Made by a program: the position numbers and the translations under genes
Assembly: GCF_029946505.1 (NCBI RefSeq)
Contig: NZ_JARZHG010000048.1
Coordinates: forward strand, 23,712-87,711
Source of the DNA: Polyangium sp. y55x31
Lineage (GTDB): Bacteria > Myxococcota_A > Polyangia > Polyangiales > Polyangiaceae
DNA: 64,000 bases
Direction: 5' to 3'
Notes under the pieces: generated by a model
Database searches by the model: none
What the model saw: only the letters and a program-made list of their open reading frames with translations
What the model was told of the DNA's origin: nothing
Shown here: positions 29,803 to 38,526 of the stretch, piece after piece
Layout: each line of letters begins with the position of its first letter
How positions within the stretch are numbered: position 1 is the first letter of the stretch

Positions 29803-31122
29803 TCAGAGCGTGAAGCAGACCGGATACCGATAGAGCAGGCATTGCAGGCGGAAGCTCGCACGCTCGATCGCCCGGGCATCCTCGGGGGTAAAGACGTGGC
29901 CCGGCTCGGCCATGGCCGCGAGGCGGCCGCGATCCCCGAGGATACGCGCCGCGGTGATCGGGCCCGTGCCAGGGATCGAGCTCCACGGCTTGGCGGCCGC
30001 GTCGAAGGCGAACCGGAGCGTGTCGCGGTCGGTCGCGAGGTCCTCGCCGCGCGGGTCGAAGGAGACCACGGGCGGCGACGCGGCGAGCGCGGCGACGAGC
30101 GAGGCGATCCAGCGCGAGGTGCGCGCCATGCGGTCGTAGTGGAGCGTGTCCGGTAGGTCCGAGGCGCGGTGATACCGAGGCGTGCGGCCGCTCGAGAGAA
30201 AGAGGAATGGGACGCCGTGATCGCGGAAGACGTCGTAGTCCGAGAAGGGCTGCGGCGCGTAGCCGGGGATGTTCTCGACCGCGTGGATGCCGAGGCGGCG
30301 AACGTCGAGGCCTGGCTCGCGGACGGCGTCGACGATCGCCGGAAGGCCGCTGGTTTTTTCGGCGCCACACGCGAAGATCATGTCGGCGGTGTGGCGCCAG
30401 ACGACGCCGCCGATGAGGTCGAGGACGACGGCGAGGCGGATCGAGGAGAGGTCGCCGATCTCCTTGGGGAGCGTGGCGGCGAAGCGCTGCGAGCCCTGGC
30501 GCGGGGTGTTGAAGTAGGGCGATTCCTCGGTGTTGAAGAAGACGACGGCGATGCCGTACGGGCGCGGGTGCTGCGCGAGGAGCGAGGGGATCGCGCCGAG
30601 GAGGACCGCGACGGCCGCGGCGTTGTCGTCCGCGCCGAGGAGGAGGCCTTCGTCGGTGTTGCCGAGGTGATCGAAGTGCGCGCCGAGGACGATGGTGCCG
30701 CGCGGTTCGCCCGGGCCTTCGGGAGGGATCCATCCGAGCACGTTGTGCCCGAGCGGCGAGCTCGGCTCGGCGAGCGGCGCGAGGTAGCCGCCGAGCGAAG
30801 GAAAAGGTTTTACGTTGGCCGCGGCGAGCGCATCCGCGAGGTAACGCGCCGCCGCGGCGTTGCCCTCGCTGCCGGGGACGCGGCCGCCCCACGCGGGCGC
30901 GGCGAGCGTCTCGACATGCGCGCGCAGCGTGGGCGAGAGCGGGTCGGTTTGTGGGAAGTGGCGGCCCGAGAGCTCACGCACGCCGACCTGATCGAGGACG
31001 AGGAGAAGCGCGACGGCGAGGACGACGAGCGCGGCGATGCGGCGGCGACGCGAGCGAGGCTTGCGTGGCGCTTTCGCCACGGGATCACGGGCCGGAGACG
31101 CTGGCGTGGGAGCGCTCGCCAC
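29803..31122 (-). CDS. M28-family metallopeptidase, membrane-anchored
   Basis: A 439-residue protein. A basic N-terminus (RKPRSRRRR) and one membrane helix (IAALVVLAVALLLVLDQVG) anchor the enzyme with its catalytic part outside the cytoplasm. The zinc aminopeptidase fold is shown by LGAHFDHLG (metal His, Asp), GADDNAAAVAVLL (bridging Asp), FFNTEESPYF (catalytic Glu pair), VVLDLIGG and the late YHRASDLPDT (metal His). Start is GTG. It lies 13 bp after the upstream lipoprotein gene, forming a two-gene operon. Substrate specificity is unknown. Confidence 0.88.
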   Translation of the reverse strand: MASAPTPASPARDPVAKAPRKPRSRRRRIAALVVLAVALLLVLDQVGVRELSGRHFPQTDPLSPTLRAHVETLAAPAWGGRVPGSEGNAAAARYLADALAAANVKPFPSLGGYLAPLAEPSSPLGHNVLGWIPPEGPGEPRGTIVLGAHFDHLGNTDEGLLLGADDNAAAVAVLLGAIPSLLAQHPRPYGIAVVFFNTEESPYFNTPRQGSQRFAATLPKEIGDLSSIRLAVVLDLIGGVVWRHTADMIFACGAEKTSGLPAIVDAVREPGLDVRRLGIHAVENIPGYAPQPFSDYDVFRDHGVPFLFLSSGRTPRYHRASDLPDTLHYDRMARTSRWIASLVAALAASPPVVSFDPRGEDLATDRDTLRFAFDAAAKPWSSIPGTGPITAARILGDRGRLAAMAEPGHVFTPEDARAIERASFRLQCLLYRYPVCFTL

Positions 31123-31135
31123 GACGAACCACGCT

Positions 31136-31996
31136 TCAGACCGAGGAGGCGATCACGGTGAGGATCGTGCCCTCGCCGAGATCGGGCACGCGCTGGGCCG
31201 CGACGCCGTAGGAGCGGTTCGTGATTTCGAGCTTGCCGCGGAAGGGGCCGCTCTGCGTCTTGTTCGCGAGATCGAGTGCCTCGACCGCCTGCGCGTTGAC
31301 GTCCGGCGTGACGGGCGCGCCGTACGCCTTCCCGTCGCGGACGAGGAAGACGTAGACGATGGGCACGTTCTTTTGCTTCTCGCGTTCGGCGCGGTCGAGG
31401 AGCTCGCGCTTCGCCATCTCCTCGAGCCGGAGCGCGAAGCGCCGGAAGGACCAGCCGGTGACGAACATGCCCTTCACCTGGCCGTCCTTGTCCTTCACGG
31501 GATGCGCCGCGACCCACTGCGTGTCGGGCCCGGTGCGCACGCCGCGCATCTCCTGCATCTCGCCCCACGCCTCGACGAGGCCCGCGCTCGGCTCGAGGGC
31601 CTTCTTGAGCGAAGGGAACGCAGAGAGGACCGACTTCTGCGCGAGCAGATCCGGATCGGCTTCGCTGCGCAGCGCGATGCCCGTGGTGTCGACGAAGGTG
31701 AAGAACGTGCTCTTCGCGATGTCGAGGTCCTTCACCGACGCGCGCGCGCCGCGGATGGCCTTCTGCAGCGCGACGAGGTTTGCCCCGGGATCGCTGTCGA
31801 CGACCTCGCCGAGCTTCTTCGCGCCCTCGGGCAAGCCGCGGCGCACCTGCGCGGCGTCCTCGTTCGCGACAGGCACGAGCTTGTCGAGCACGTAGCCCGC
31901 AGCCTGCTCCTGCTCCTTGCTGTTGTCCTCACACCCGGAGAGCGTCGCCACGAGGGCGGCAGGGACGATCAGAGAAGCGAGAGAGCTCGAACGCAT
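31136..31996 (-). CDS. Lipoprotein with a possible Cache-like sensor domain
   Basis: A 286-residue protein whose signal ends VATLSGC (lipobox). The mature part has a long N-terminal helix (EQEQAAGYVLDKL) and two mixed alpha/beta stretches (TFFTFVDTTGIALRSEAD; WVAAHPVKDKDGQVKGMFVTGWSF) that recall single or double Cache domains, which bind small molecules outside the cell. It lacks any transmembrane output module, so it may act as a binding protein. It is upstream of, and probably co-transcribed with, the M28 peptidase. Confidence 0.55.
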   Translation of the reverse strand: MRSSSLASLIVPAALVATLSGCEDNSKEQEQAAGYVLDKLVPVANEDAAQVRRGLPEGAKKLGEVVDSDPGANLVALQKAIRGARASVKDLDIAKSTFFTFVDTTGIALRSEADPDLLAQKSVLSAFPSLKKALEPSAGLVEAWGEMQEMRGVRTGPDTQWVAAHPVKDKDGQVKGMFVTGWSFRRFALRLEEMAKRELLDRAEREKQKNVPIVYVFLVRDGKAYGAPVTPDVNAQAVEALDLANKTQSGPFRGKLEITNRSYGVAAQRVPDLGEGTILTVIASSV

Positions 31997-32037
31997 CGGG
32001 ACCTCATGCGCGAAAACGCACGCGCGGGTGCATGCTA

Positions 32038-33198
32038 CTAGAATGTCTCGGGCGTGACGAAGACGATCTCGACGCGCGCATTACGCGCCCGATCGCTGCC
32101 CGCAGGATCGACGACGGGCGAGGCCGCCCCCGCGAGGACCACGTCGACACGCGGCGCGTTCGCGGTGCGGAGCGCCGCAGCAACCGCATCGGCACGCGCC
32201 TTCACGGCCGCCTGCTCCTTCGCCGAGGGCTCTTTGTCCTGATGCACGACGACCGCGAGCGGGAAGCGCGGGTTCTCCGCGGCGAGCTTGCCGAGCCGCG
32301 TGATCTGCTCGGTCGCGGCGGGCGTGAGCTTGTCGCCGGCGAAGAGGTTGCGCAGCGTGACCACGATGCCGCGATCGTCGCGCGAGGGAGAAAACGCCCG
32401 CGTCGCGGAGATCTCGCCGAGGAGCGCGTCCCCCGCGCCGGGTGCGCGCGTGACCGGCGTCATGGCGCGGCGCATACCCGTGAGCGCGGAGAGGCAACTC
32501 GAACGGGCGCGCGTGGCGAGATCGATCGGCGCAGGGCCGGTCGATGCAAGCGACTCGTCGAGCTTCTTCACGATGAGCTGGGCCTCGTCGAGCTCGGCGA
32601 CGAGCGCGTCGCGGGTCGGCGCGCCGATGGGCGCGGGCGTGTCCGCCTTCGGCGCGGGGACCTCGGGCAGGAGCAGGCGCGCGGCCGTGCAGAGCATGCG
32701 CGCTTCGAGGGCGAGCGATCGCGCCGCGGCGACGCGTGCCTTTTCGCGCGCCGCATCCGCAGGGCCGGACGGCGCGACGGGCTGCGCGTCGCGGGCGACC
32801 TTGATGCGGGCTTCGAGCGCGGCGACCTCGGCCGCAGCGCGTGACTGTTCGCCATCGAGCGAGGAGAGCTCGGCTTGGCGCGAGGCAAGCTCGGCCTCGG
32901 CGCTCTTCGCGTCCGTCTCCGCGCGCGCGACGCGGGCGAGCGTGTGGGCGTGCGCGTACGCGGCGAGCGCCGACTCGGCGTGGAGCTGCGCGCCCGCGAC
33001 GTCGCCGGCCTCGTACGCGGCGTGCGCTTCCTTCCGGTGTTTTTCGGCGCGCGCATACGCGAGCGGCGCGAGGTCACGCGCCTCCTTCGCCGCGGCGCCC
33101 TGCTGCACGGCATCGACCTCCGAGAGGATCGGCGGGCGCGGCACCGGAGCGCACGCCGAGGCGAGCGCGACGAGCGCCGCGAGGAGCATTCGCTTCAT
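32038..33198 (-). CDS. Lipoprotein with coiled-coil region and OmpA-like C-terminal domain
   Basis: A 386-residue protein. The signal ends ALASAC (lipobox Cys). Residues 25-160 are Ala/Glu/Arg heptad repeats, probably coiled coil. The last ~110 residues (from about DRGIVVTLRNLFAG to RNARVEIVFV) follow the OmpA-like peptidoglycan-binding fold: the strand, a helix with ITRLGKLAAENP, and the terminal Asp-Arg-Ala-Arg-Asn-Ala-Arg-Val-Glu. It probably tethers the outer membrane to the cell wall. Its ATG overlaps the stop of the upstream gene (TGATG). Confidence 0.75.
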   Translation of the reverse strand: MKRMLLAALVALASACAPVPRPPILSEVDAVQQGAAAKEARDLAPLAYARAEKHRKEAHAAYEAGDVAGAQLHAESALAAYAHAHTLARVARAETDAKSAEAELASRQAELSSLDGEQSRAAAEVAALEARIKVARDAQPVAPSGPADAAREKARVAAARSLALEARMLCTAARLLLPEVPAPKADTPAPIGAPTRDALVAELDEAQLIVKKLDESLASTGPAPIDLATRARSSCLSALTGMRRAMTPVTRAPGAGDALLGEISATRAFSPSRDDRGIVVTLRNLFAGDKLTPAATEQITRLGKLAAENPRFPLAVVVHQDKEPSAKEQAAVKARADAVAAALRTANAPRVDVVLAGAASPVVDPAGSDRARNARVEIVFVTPETF

Positions 33199-33872
33199 CA
33201 CTTCCCCTTCCCCTTCTTGGGGACCACGGCCGCGCCGCCGCCGGCCTTCTTCAGGGCCTTGGCGTCGTCCTTCTTGGCCGGTTTGTCCTTGCCCTTGCCC
33301 GCGGCGATACGCGCATCCTCGGCCTTCGCGGCGGCCTCGCGGGCCTCTTTCTCCTCGGCCATCGCGCGCTCGAGCTCGGCCTCGGCGCGGCCTCGCCGGG
33401 CCTGCGTCTCTTCGAGCAGCGCGCGCGCTCGCTCGGCCTGCGTCGAGGCCACCTTCGCCTTGTCGGCGACGGCGGCGGCCGCCTGCTCTGCCTCCGCGGC
33501 GCGAAGCAGATCCCGCGCCGTCTCCGCCCATTCGAGCGCGAGCCCGTCGAGGAGCCGCGCGTGCGGGACGTCGCCCGAAGCTCGCGCGCCGTGCGCCCGT
33601 TCGAGCGCTTTCTTCGAACGCGTCATCGCGTCGGCGACCGCTTTCTTCGAGCGCGGATCCTGGGCCTTGGCTTCGACGTCGCGCAGGATCTTGAGGGCCG
33701 TCGCGCCGTCGCCCGGCGGCGGCGGCGGGACCTCGATCGGCGGGCTCGCGACGCCTCCGCCGTGCGCGAACGCGGGCGTGGCGAGGAGCGCGGGCAAGAG
33801 GAACGCGACGCCGGCGAGCAGCCTTGACCGCGGGCGATCGAGCCTTGGGCCGGACGAGAGGAGGTGACGCAC
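33198..33872 (-). CDS. Secreted Ala/Glu/Lys-rich coiled-coil protein
   Basis: About 224 residues with a signal peptide (AGVAFLLPALLATPAFA), a short Pro-rich linker, then almost pure helix with Ala/Glu/Arg heptads (about 60-195), and a very basic Lys-rich C-terminus. No enzymatic motif is present. The start is uncertain: GTG at 33872 is used and a TTG at 33908 is also in frame; neither has a clear Shine-Dalgarno. Coupling to the OmpA-like lipoprotein gene suggests the two make one envelope structure. Confidence 0.6.
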   Translation of the reverse strand: MRHLLSSGPRLDRPRSRLLAGVAFLLPALLATPAFAHGGGVASPPIEVPPPPPGDGATALKILRDVEAKAQDPRSKKAVADAMTRSKKALERAHGARASGDVPHARLLDGLALEWAETARDLLRAAEAEQAAAAVADKAKVASTQAERARALLEETQARRGRAEAELERAMAEEKEAREAAAKAEDARIAAGKGKDKPAKKDDAKALKKAGGGAAVVPKKGKGK

Positions 33873-33933
33873 CAGACGCGGGGTAGCAAAGGGGCCGAGC
33901 GCAAGCAAGACGGCTGTCCGCGCTCGGGGCGCT

Positions 33934-34413
33934 TCAGTGATGGAGGAAATTCTTCACCGACCAATCGATCTGCTCCGTGAGCCGCTCCATCTGCGGCCGC
34001 GCCCCGCCCGCTTCGAGGACGAAGACGCGATCGTCGGTCACGAAGATCGTGAGGTAGTAGAGGTACGGATCACCGCCCTCGTCGTGGCCGAAGCGGAGCT
34101 GCGTCCCCGTGAGGCCCGCGCGATCCTTGACCTCGCGTTTTTCGAGCAGCGCGTAGCCGCCCATGTCGCGCATGCGGTTCTCCATCGCGCGCACCCAGAA
34201 GGCGCGCTCGCCCTTGGGATCGTTGTCGAACGCGCGGACGCCGAGCACCACGCCGTCGGCCGTCGTGGCGCGGTACTCGGTGCGGCCGTACCGATCTTCG
34301 AGCTCGACGAACCCGGGCGGCGTGGCCGGCTCGAACGGGCGGCAGGCCGAGGCGAAGAGCAGGGCGAACAGGGCGATGGAGCCAATTCGGGATCGCACGA
34401 AATACTCCGTCAC
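33934..34413 (-). CDS. Small lipoprotein, unknown function
   Basis: A 159-residue exported protein with a lipobox (FALLFASAC). The mature part is a compact alpha/beta domain (YRATTADGVVLGVRAF, FWVRAMENRM, YLYYLTIFVTDDRVFVLEAGG). I do not recognise the family. The GTG at 34413 overlaps the stop of the DUF4349 gene (GTGA), and a second GTG at 34398 is possible. It belongs to the operon running from 35366 towards 32038. Confidence 0.65.
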   Translation of the reverse strand: MTEYFVRSRIGSIALFALLFASACRPFEPATPPGFVELEDRYGRTEYRATTADGVVLGVRAFDNDPKGERAFWVRAMENRMRDMGGYALLEKREVKDRAGLTGTQLRFGHDEGGDPYLYYLTIFVTDDRVFVLEAGGARPQMERLTEQIDWSVKNFLHH

Positions 34414-35366
34414 AGGCTGAGCAGCCGGCCGAGGCCGAGCTCGTAGATCCAGGGCACGGGCAGGTTGAAGCGACGCTTGCCGAGCTCGGCCGAGCTCCGC
34501 GGCTGGAACGTCACGGTGATGGTCGAGAACGCCGCGCGATCGCGGAGGAACTTCATGCGCCCTTCGAGCCGGTCGATGGTCTCGGCCACGCGCTCGAGCT
34601 CCTTCTCGATCGCGATCGACTCTTCGACCTTCGTCGCCTTCGCGAGGAGCTGCTCGAGCCTTTCGCGCACGGCGCGCGCGTTCTTCAGGCGGATCTCGGT
34701 GTCGTGGTACTCCTCGGTCACGTCCTCGACCTGCACGTCGCGCGAGAGCATGTCTCCGAGCTTCTCGATACGCCGGATCGCCTCGTCGAAGCGGGCGACC
34801 GGCACGCGGATCGTGATCGACTGATCGTTTCGCCGCGCGAGGAAACCGCCGAGGCTCCGCGCGAGCGACTCGACCTCGCCGAGCGAGCTCTTCACCTCGT
34901 AGACGGCCATGTTCACGCGGGCCGTGTAGACGAGCATCGGCGCGCGCATGACGGCCACCGTGCCGTCGCCTTCGAGCTGCTTGCCCGTAGGCTCCGCGAG
35001 CGGCTTGCCTTCCCTCCCGACGGGCTCGCCCTTCGCAGGGGAATCTTTTTTCTCGCCCCCGGACGGCAGCTCCCGCGGCGGCGGGGGCGGCGCCGCGGGG
35101 GCCGCGTTCGCTTCTTCTTTGCGCAGGCCCAGCGCGAGGCTGCCCGGGGTCGTGCTCGCGTACGAGATGCCATCCTCGTCGCCGCCGCTCGCCGTGAGGG
35201 CCTCCTCCGTACCCTCGACGGCACCCGTGACCATGATTTCCGCGGGCACGCTCGCGTCGGCCATGGATCGCGAAGGCTCGTAGGAGCGCGCTTGCGCGCC
35301 CGCCAAACAAGCCGGCAAGAGTCCGAGGATCACGCTGGAGAGCGCGAGGAACACTTTCGGTCGCAT
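34410..35366 (-). CDS. DUF4349-family lipoprotein
   Basis: A 318-residue protein. The signal ends ILGLLPAC (lipobox). After a low-complexity Pro/Gly/Glu linker (about 60-130), the DUF4349 domain starts at YTARVNMAVYEVKSSL and runs through a GGFLARRNDQSITIRVPVARFD block and a long helix with the Glu/Arg pattern EYHDTEIRLKNARAVRERL. This helix-rich domain is usually followed by a membrane helix; here only a short hydrophobic end (WIYELGLGRLLSL) is present. The role is unknown. Confidence 0.75.
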   Translation of the reverse strand: MRPKVFLALSSVILGLLPACLAGAQARSYEPSRSMADASVPAEIMVTGAVEGTEEALTASGGDEDGISYASTTPGSLALGLRKEEANAAPAAPPPPPRELPSGGEKKDSPAKGEPVGREGKPLAEPTGKQLEGDGTVAVMRAPMLVYTARVNMAVYEVKSSLGEVESLARSLGGFLARRNDQSITIRVPVARFDEAIRRIEKLGDMLSRDVQVEDVTEEYHDTEIRLKNARAVRERLEQLLAKATKVEESIAIEKELERVAETIDRLEGRMKFLRDRAAFSTITVTFQPRSSAELGKRRFNLPVPWIYELGLGRLLSL

Positions 35367-35451
35367 CGTTGGTCCTGGTCGAGGAGGCGCCTTGGTGTGG
35401 CGACCACCACGTTACATGCGCCAACGTCGCGAGCGAAGGGGCTCGTGCGCC

Positions 35452-36024
35452 TCAGGTGCCGCGCGGCGCCCCACCCGCGAGCTTCCGCGCCCGATCGATC
35501 TCGCGCGCCCAGTACGACACGCCCGCCAAGGTCCCCGCGCAGGCCGACGCGATGAGCGCGCCTTCCACGAGATCGTGCGCCGCGATCGCCGTGACCACCG
35601 CGACGAACTGCACGCACGTAGCGAGCTTGCCAGGCACGTTCGATCGCGCCCCCGCCCGCCGCGCCCCACGAAACCTCGGGCTCACGAGCACCCACGCGAG
35701 CAGCGGCGCCTCCAGGATCTCGCGCGAGAGCAAGGCCAGCGGCGCCCACGCGGGCATGCGCCGGGTGTAGAGCAAGGTGCCCACGACGGTCACCGCGAAG
35801 ACCTTGTCCGCGATCGGATCCACGACCGCGCCGACGGCCGTGAGCTGACCCCGGCGCCGCGCGAGCCAGCCGTCGAGCACGTCCGTCAGCGCGGCCATGA
35901 ACAGCACGGCGAGCGCGGCCCGCACGTCGTCGACGACGAACGGGAAGATCGCCGCGAGCGGCAGGCGCAGCGCGCTGAGGACGTTCGGCAAGAGACCGAG
36001 ATCCGCGACACGGTACTGCGGCAT
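35452..36024 (-). CDS. CDP-alcohol phosphatidyltransferase (PgsA-like)
   Basis: A 190-residue integral membrane enzyme of phospholipid synthesis. The full signature D(x2)DG(x2)AR(x8)G(x3)D(x3)D is present as DVLDGWLARRRGQLTAVGAV followed by VDPIAD. It joins CDP-diacylglycerol to an alcohol, most often glycerol-3-phosphate. Several hydrophobic helices surround the motif. The ATG at 36024 is 20 bp after the Usp gene stop, so the two genes are probably co-transcribed. The exact alcohol substrate (glycerol-phosphate, inositol or serine) cannot be decided. Confidence 0.88.
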   Translation of the reverse strand: MPQYRVADLGLLPNVLSALRLPLAAIFPFVVDDVRAALAVLFMAALTDVLDGWLARRRGQLTAVGAVVDPIADKVFAVTVVGTLLYTRRMPAWAPLALLSREILEAPLLAWVLVSPRFRGARRAGARSNVPGKLATCVQFVAVVTAIAAHDLVEGALIASACAGTLAGVSYWAREIDRARKLAGGAPRGT

Positions 36025-36044
36025 GAAGGCCCCCCCCGGGTCGT

Positions 36045-36476
36045 TCAGTCCGCCCGCACGGTCACCACGGGGACCGGGCTCTTTCGTACGATCTTCTCCG
36101 CCACGCTGCCGAGGATCAGGTGTGCGACGCCGGTGCGGCCGTGCGTGCCCATGACGATCATCGTCGCGCCGAGCTCTTGCGCCGCCGCGAGCACCTCCGT
36201 CGCGGGATCGCCCTCGCGCAGCACCGCGGCCACGCCTTCCTGCTTCGCGAGCTGATCCAGCGCGCGTTGCGCCGCCGCGGCCACCTCCGTGTGGAAGCCG
36301 GGCAAGAGCGTCGGTTCGAGGCCCGGGTACGTGTAGACCGGGAGCTGATAGGCGTGCACCAGCACGACCTGGCCGCCGAGGCGCGCGGCGAGATCCTTGG
36401 CCAGCGCGAGCGCCTTGGCCGAAGCGGCTTCGAAGTCGATGGGGACCAGCAGTTTCACGTTCGCTCCCGTCGTCAT
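36045..36476 (-). CDS. Universal stress protein (UspA family)
   Basis: A 143-residue single-domain Usp. The N-terminus (VKLLVPIDFEAASAKALALA) and the ATP-binding motif GTHGRTG...LGSVAEKIVRKSPVPV (G-2x-G-9x-G-S/T) are complete, so it should bind ATP. Such proteins appear in growth arrest and stress. It is the first gene of a two-gene unit with the phosphatidyltransferase and diverges from a protein kinase gene. Confidence 0.92.
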   Translation of the reverse strand: MTTGANVKLLVPIDFEAASAKALALAKDLAARLGGQVVLVHAYQLPVYTYPGLEPTLLPGFHTEVAAAAQRALDQLAKQEGVAAVLREGDPATEVLAAAQELGATMIVMGTHGRTGVAHLILGSVAEKIVRKSPVPVVTVRAD

Positions 36477-36675
36477 GGATGCTCCTATTCTCCCGGGGAG
36501 CGCAGGTTGCAAGCTCACCCCGGGCCGCGCAACCAGGGAGATCTCGCCCCCGAGCGGCACCTCCTTGCTCGGCTGCCGGGGCCCGCCCGAGGAGCTTGCA
36601 CGCGCCGAGCCAGGGCGGGGCGCGCTGCTGCTTTCTCGCGGCGCGGGGAGGCCTCGCGGTACGCTCGTCCTCGCC

Positions 36676-38412
36676 GTGAAGAGCTCGAACCTCCGCGCCA
36701 CCGTCACCGTGCACGCCTACGCCGTGACCGTCGTGGACGACTCCCAGCGCGCCGGAGCCGCCCCGCACGAGAGCGCGAGCCCTCCCTCGGTGGTCGTCAT
36801 GCCGACCATCGACGACGTCGTGGGCGGCGTCTACCGGCTGAAGCGCCTGCTCGGCGCCGGCATGTTCGGCAAGGTCTACGTCGCCCAGCGCGAGGACGTC
36901 CCCGAGCACCAGGTCGCGCTGAAGATCCTGCCGCGATCCCACTTCGCCGGCCGCAACGTCGAGCGCGAGCTCGTCATGCTGGCGACGGTCGGACACCCGA
37001 ACGTCGTGCAGATGAAGGACCACGGCACGACGCCCGAATACGTGTGGCTCACGATGCCCGTCTACCGCGGCGAGACCCTCGCCGAGCGGCTCGAACGCGG
37101 GCCGCTCGGCCTGCGCGAGGCCCACGACGTATTTCTCGCCATCGCCCGCGGCCTCGAAGCGCTGCACGCGGCGGGCCTGCGGCATCAGGACATCAAGCCG
37201 GACAACATCTTCCTCGCCACGTTCGGCGGGCGCGTGCACCCAATCCTGCTCGACCTCGGCGTCGCGGCGGAGCGCGAGGGCACGTTCGTCGCGGGCACGG
37301 CGCTCTACGCCTCGCCCGAGCAGCTCGCCGCCATGAGGGGCAACCTCGCGGCGCTGCCCATCAGCGAGAAGATGGACACGTACTGCCTCGCCGCGACGCT
37401 GCTCGTCTCGCTCGTCGGCGAGGATCGGTACCCGGGTTCCACGGCGAACACGATGGACGACCTCGAACAGGCGCTCGAGGTTCGCGCCAAGCATCCGCTG
37501 CCCGAGGGCACGCTGCCCGAGGTGCGCGGCTCGGCGCGTGAGCTCATCGATCGGGCGCTCGCGCGGTGGCTCGCGCATGATCCGCAGGAACGACCGGCCA
37601 TGAGCGAGCTCGCCGAGGAGCTCGACGTCCTGCTCGAACCGGAGCGCGAGATCGCCCGCGCCGAGGAGCGACAGCGCCAGAAGCAACGCGCCTCCTTGCA
37701 AGCGTTCCGCGTGTCGGCGGGCGCGCTCCTGCTCCTCGCCGCCGCGGGCGCGGTCGTCGCCTTCTCCAAGCGCGAGACCTTCAAGCTCGCGACGGAGCTC
37801 GAACGCGCGCGGGCCGAAGGCGCGCGGCAGTTCGATCAGATCGAGATCTGCAACGCCTCCTACAAGACCGCGATGTCGGACGTCGACAAGTGCAAGGCGT
37901 CCGCGAGCAAGGACAAAAAACTCTTCGAGGAGCAGCTCGACGCGCAGATGAAGCTCTGCGAGTCGGGCAGCGAGCTCGACTGCGCCATCGAGATCAAGAA
38001 GGTCCGCGATCAGGGCGCGGCGCGCCTGCAGACCTGCGAGGAGACCGCCGAAAAGGCCGAGACCGAGTGGAAGCGCCGCGAGGCCGAGTGGGACAAACAG
38101 CGCGTCGCCCTCGGAAACGAGCGCGACGAGCAGCGCGCCCTCGCCGACAAACGGGCCGAGGAGCTGAAAAAGCTCACGGAGGAGCGGGAGCGCGGAGTCG
38201 CCGAGCAGAAGACGTGCAACGACGAACGGGAAAAACTTCGCGCCGAGGTGAAGTCTTCCGGCGCAGGCGCGACGAGCCCCGCGAGCTCCGCCTCCGTCTC
38301 GCCCCCGCCTTCCCTCACGTCGATCGCCTCGGTGGGCCCGCCCCCGCCCCCTCCCCCGCCTCCAGCGCCTCCGCCGCCTCCACCGGCGCCGCCTGTGCCG
38401 CCCGCGCCGTAG
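36676..38412 (+). CDS. Membrane Ser/Thr protein kinase, HQD/DLG variant
   Basis: A 578-residue protein. The kinase domain (about 50-315) has a Gly loop (GAGMFGKV, 60-67), Lys83 and Asp in HQDIKPDN (170-177), where the usual Arg of HRD is Gln. DLG replaces DFG (193-195) and SPEQ (about 213) is intact. Catalytic Lys and both Asp remain, so activity is plausible but not activated through the usual Arg contact. A transmembrane helix (about 349-367) is followed by a charged coiled coil with paired Cys residues and a C-terminal run of Pro. Start GTG at 36676 is chosen; an ATG nearer the domain exists at 36799. Confidence 0.85.
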   Translation: MKSSNLRATVTVHAYAVTVVDDSQRAGAAPHESASPPSVVVMPTIDDVVGGVYRLKRLLGAGMFGKVYVAQREDVPEHQVALKILPRSHFAGRNVERELVMLATVGHPNVVQMKDHGTTPEYVWLTMPVYRGETLAERLERGPLGLREAHDVFLAIARGLEALHAAGLRHQDIKPDNIFLATFGGRVHPILLDLGVAAEREGTFVAGTALYASPEQLAAMRGNLAALPISEKMDTYCLAATLLVSLVGEDRYPGSTANTMDDLEQALEVRAKHPLPEGTLPEVRGSARELIDRALARWLAHDPQERPAMSELAEELDVLLEPEREIARAEERQRQKQRASLQAFRVSAGALLLLAAAGAVVAFSKRETFKLATELERARAEGARQFDQIEICNASYKTAMSDVDKCKASASKDKKLFEEQLDAQMKLCESGSELDCAIEIKKVRDQGAARLQTCEETAEKAETEWKRREAEWDKQRVALGNERDEQRALADKRAEELKKLTEERERGVAEQKTCNDEREKLRAEVKSSGAGATSPASSASVSPPPSLTSIASVGPPPPPPPPPAPPPPPPAPPVPPAP

Positions 38413-38526
38413 CCGCTTCCCCGCGGTCGATCCTCGTCGACGACCCTTGCTCCTCCCACTAGCTTCTTCGCCGCGCGGCGCGCTTGTTCCTCCGGCGCGG
38501 CCTTGCTATCCGTAGGAAATCTTCCG

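Noticed and set aside
36477..36675. Possible small gene in the gap between the Usp and kinase genes
   Set aside because: Frames here lack start signals and coding-like composition; it is most simply a divergent promoter region.
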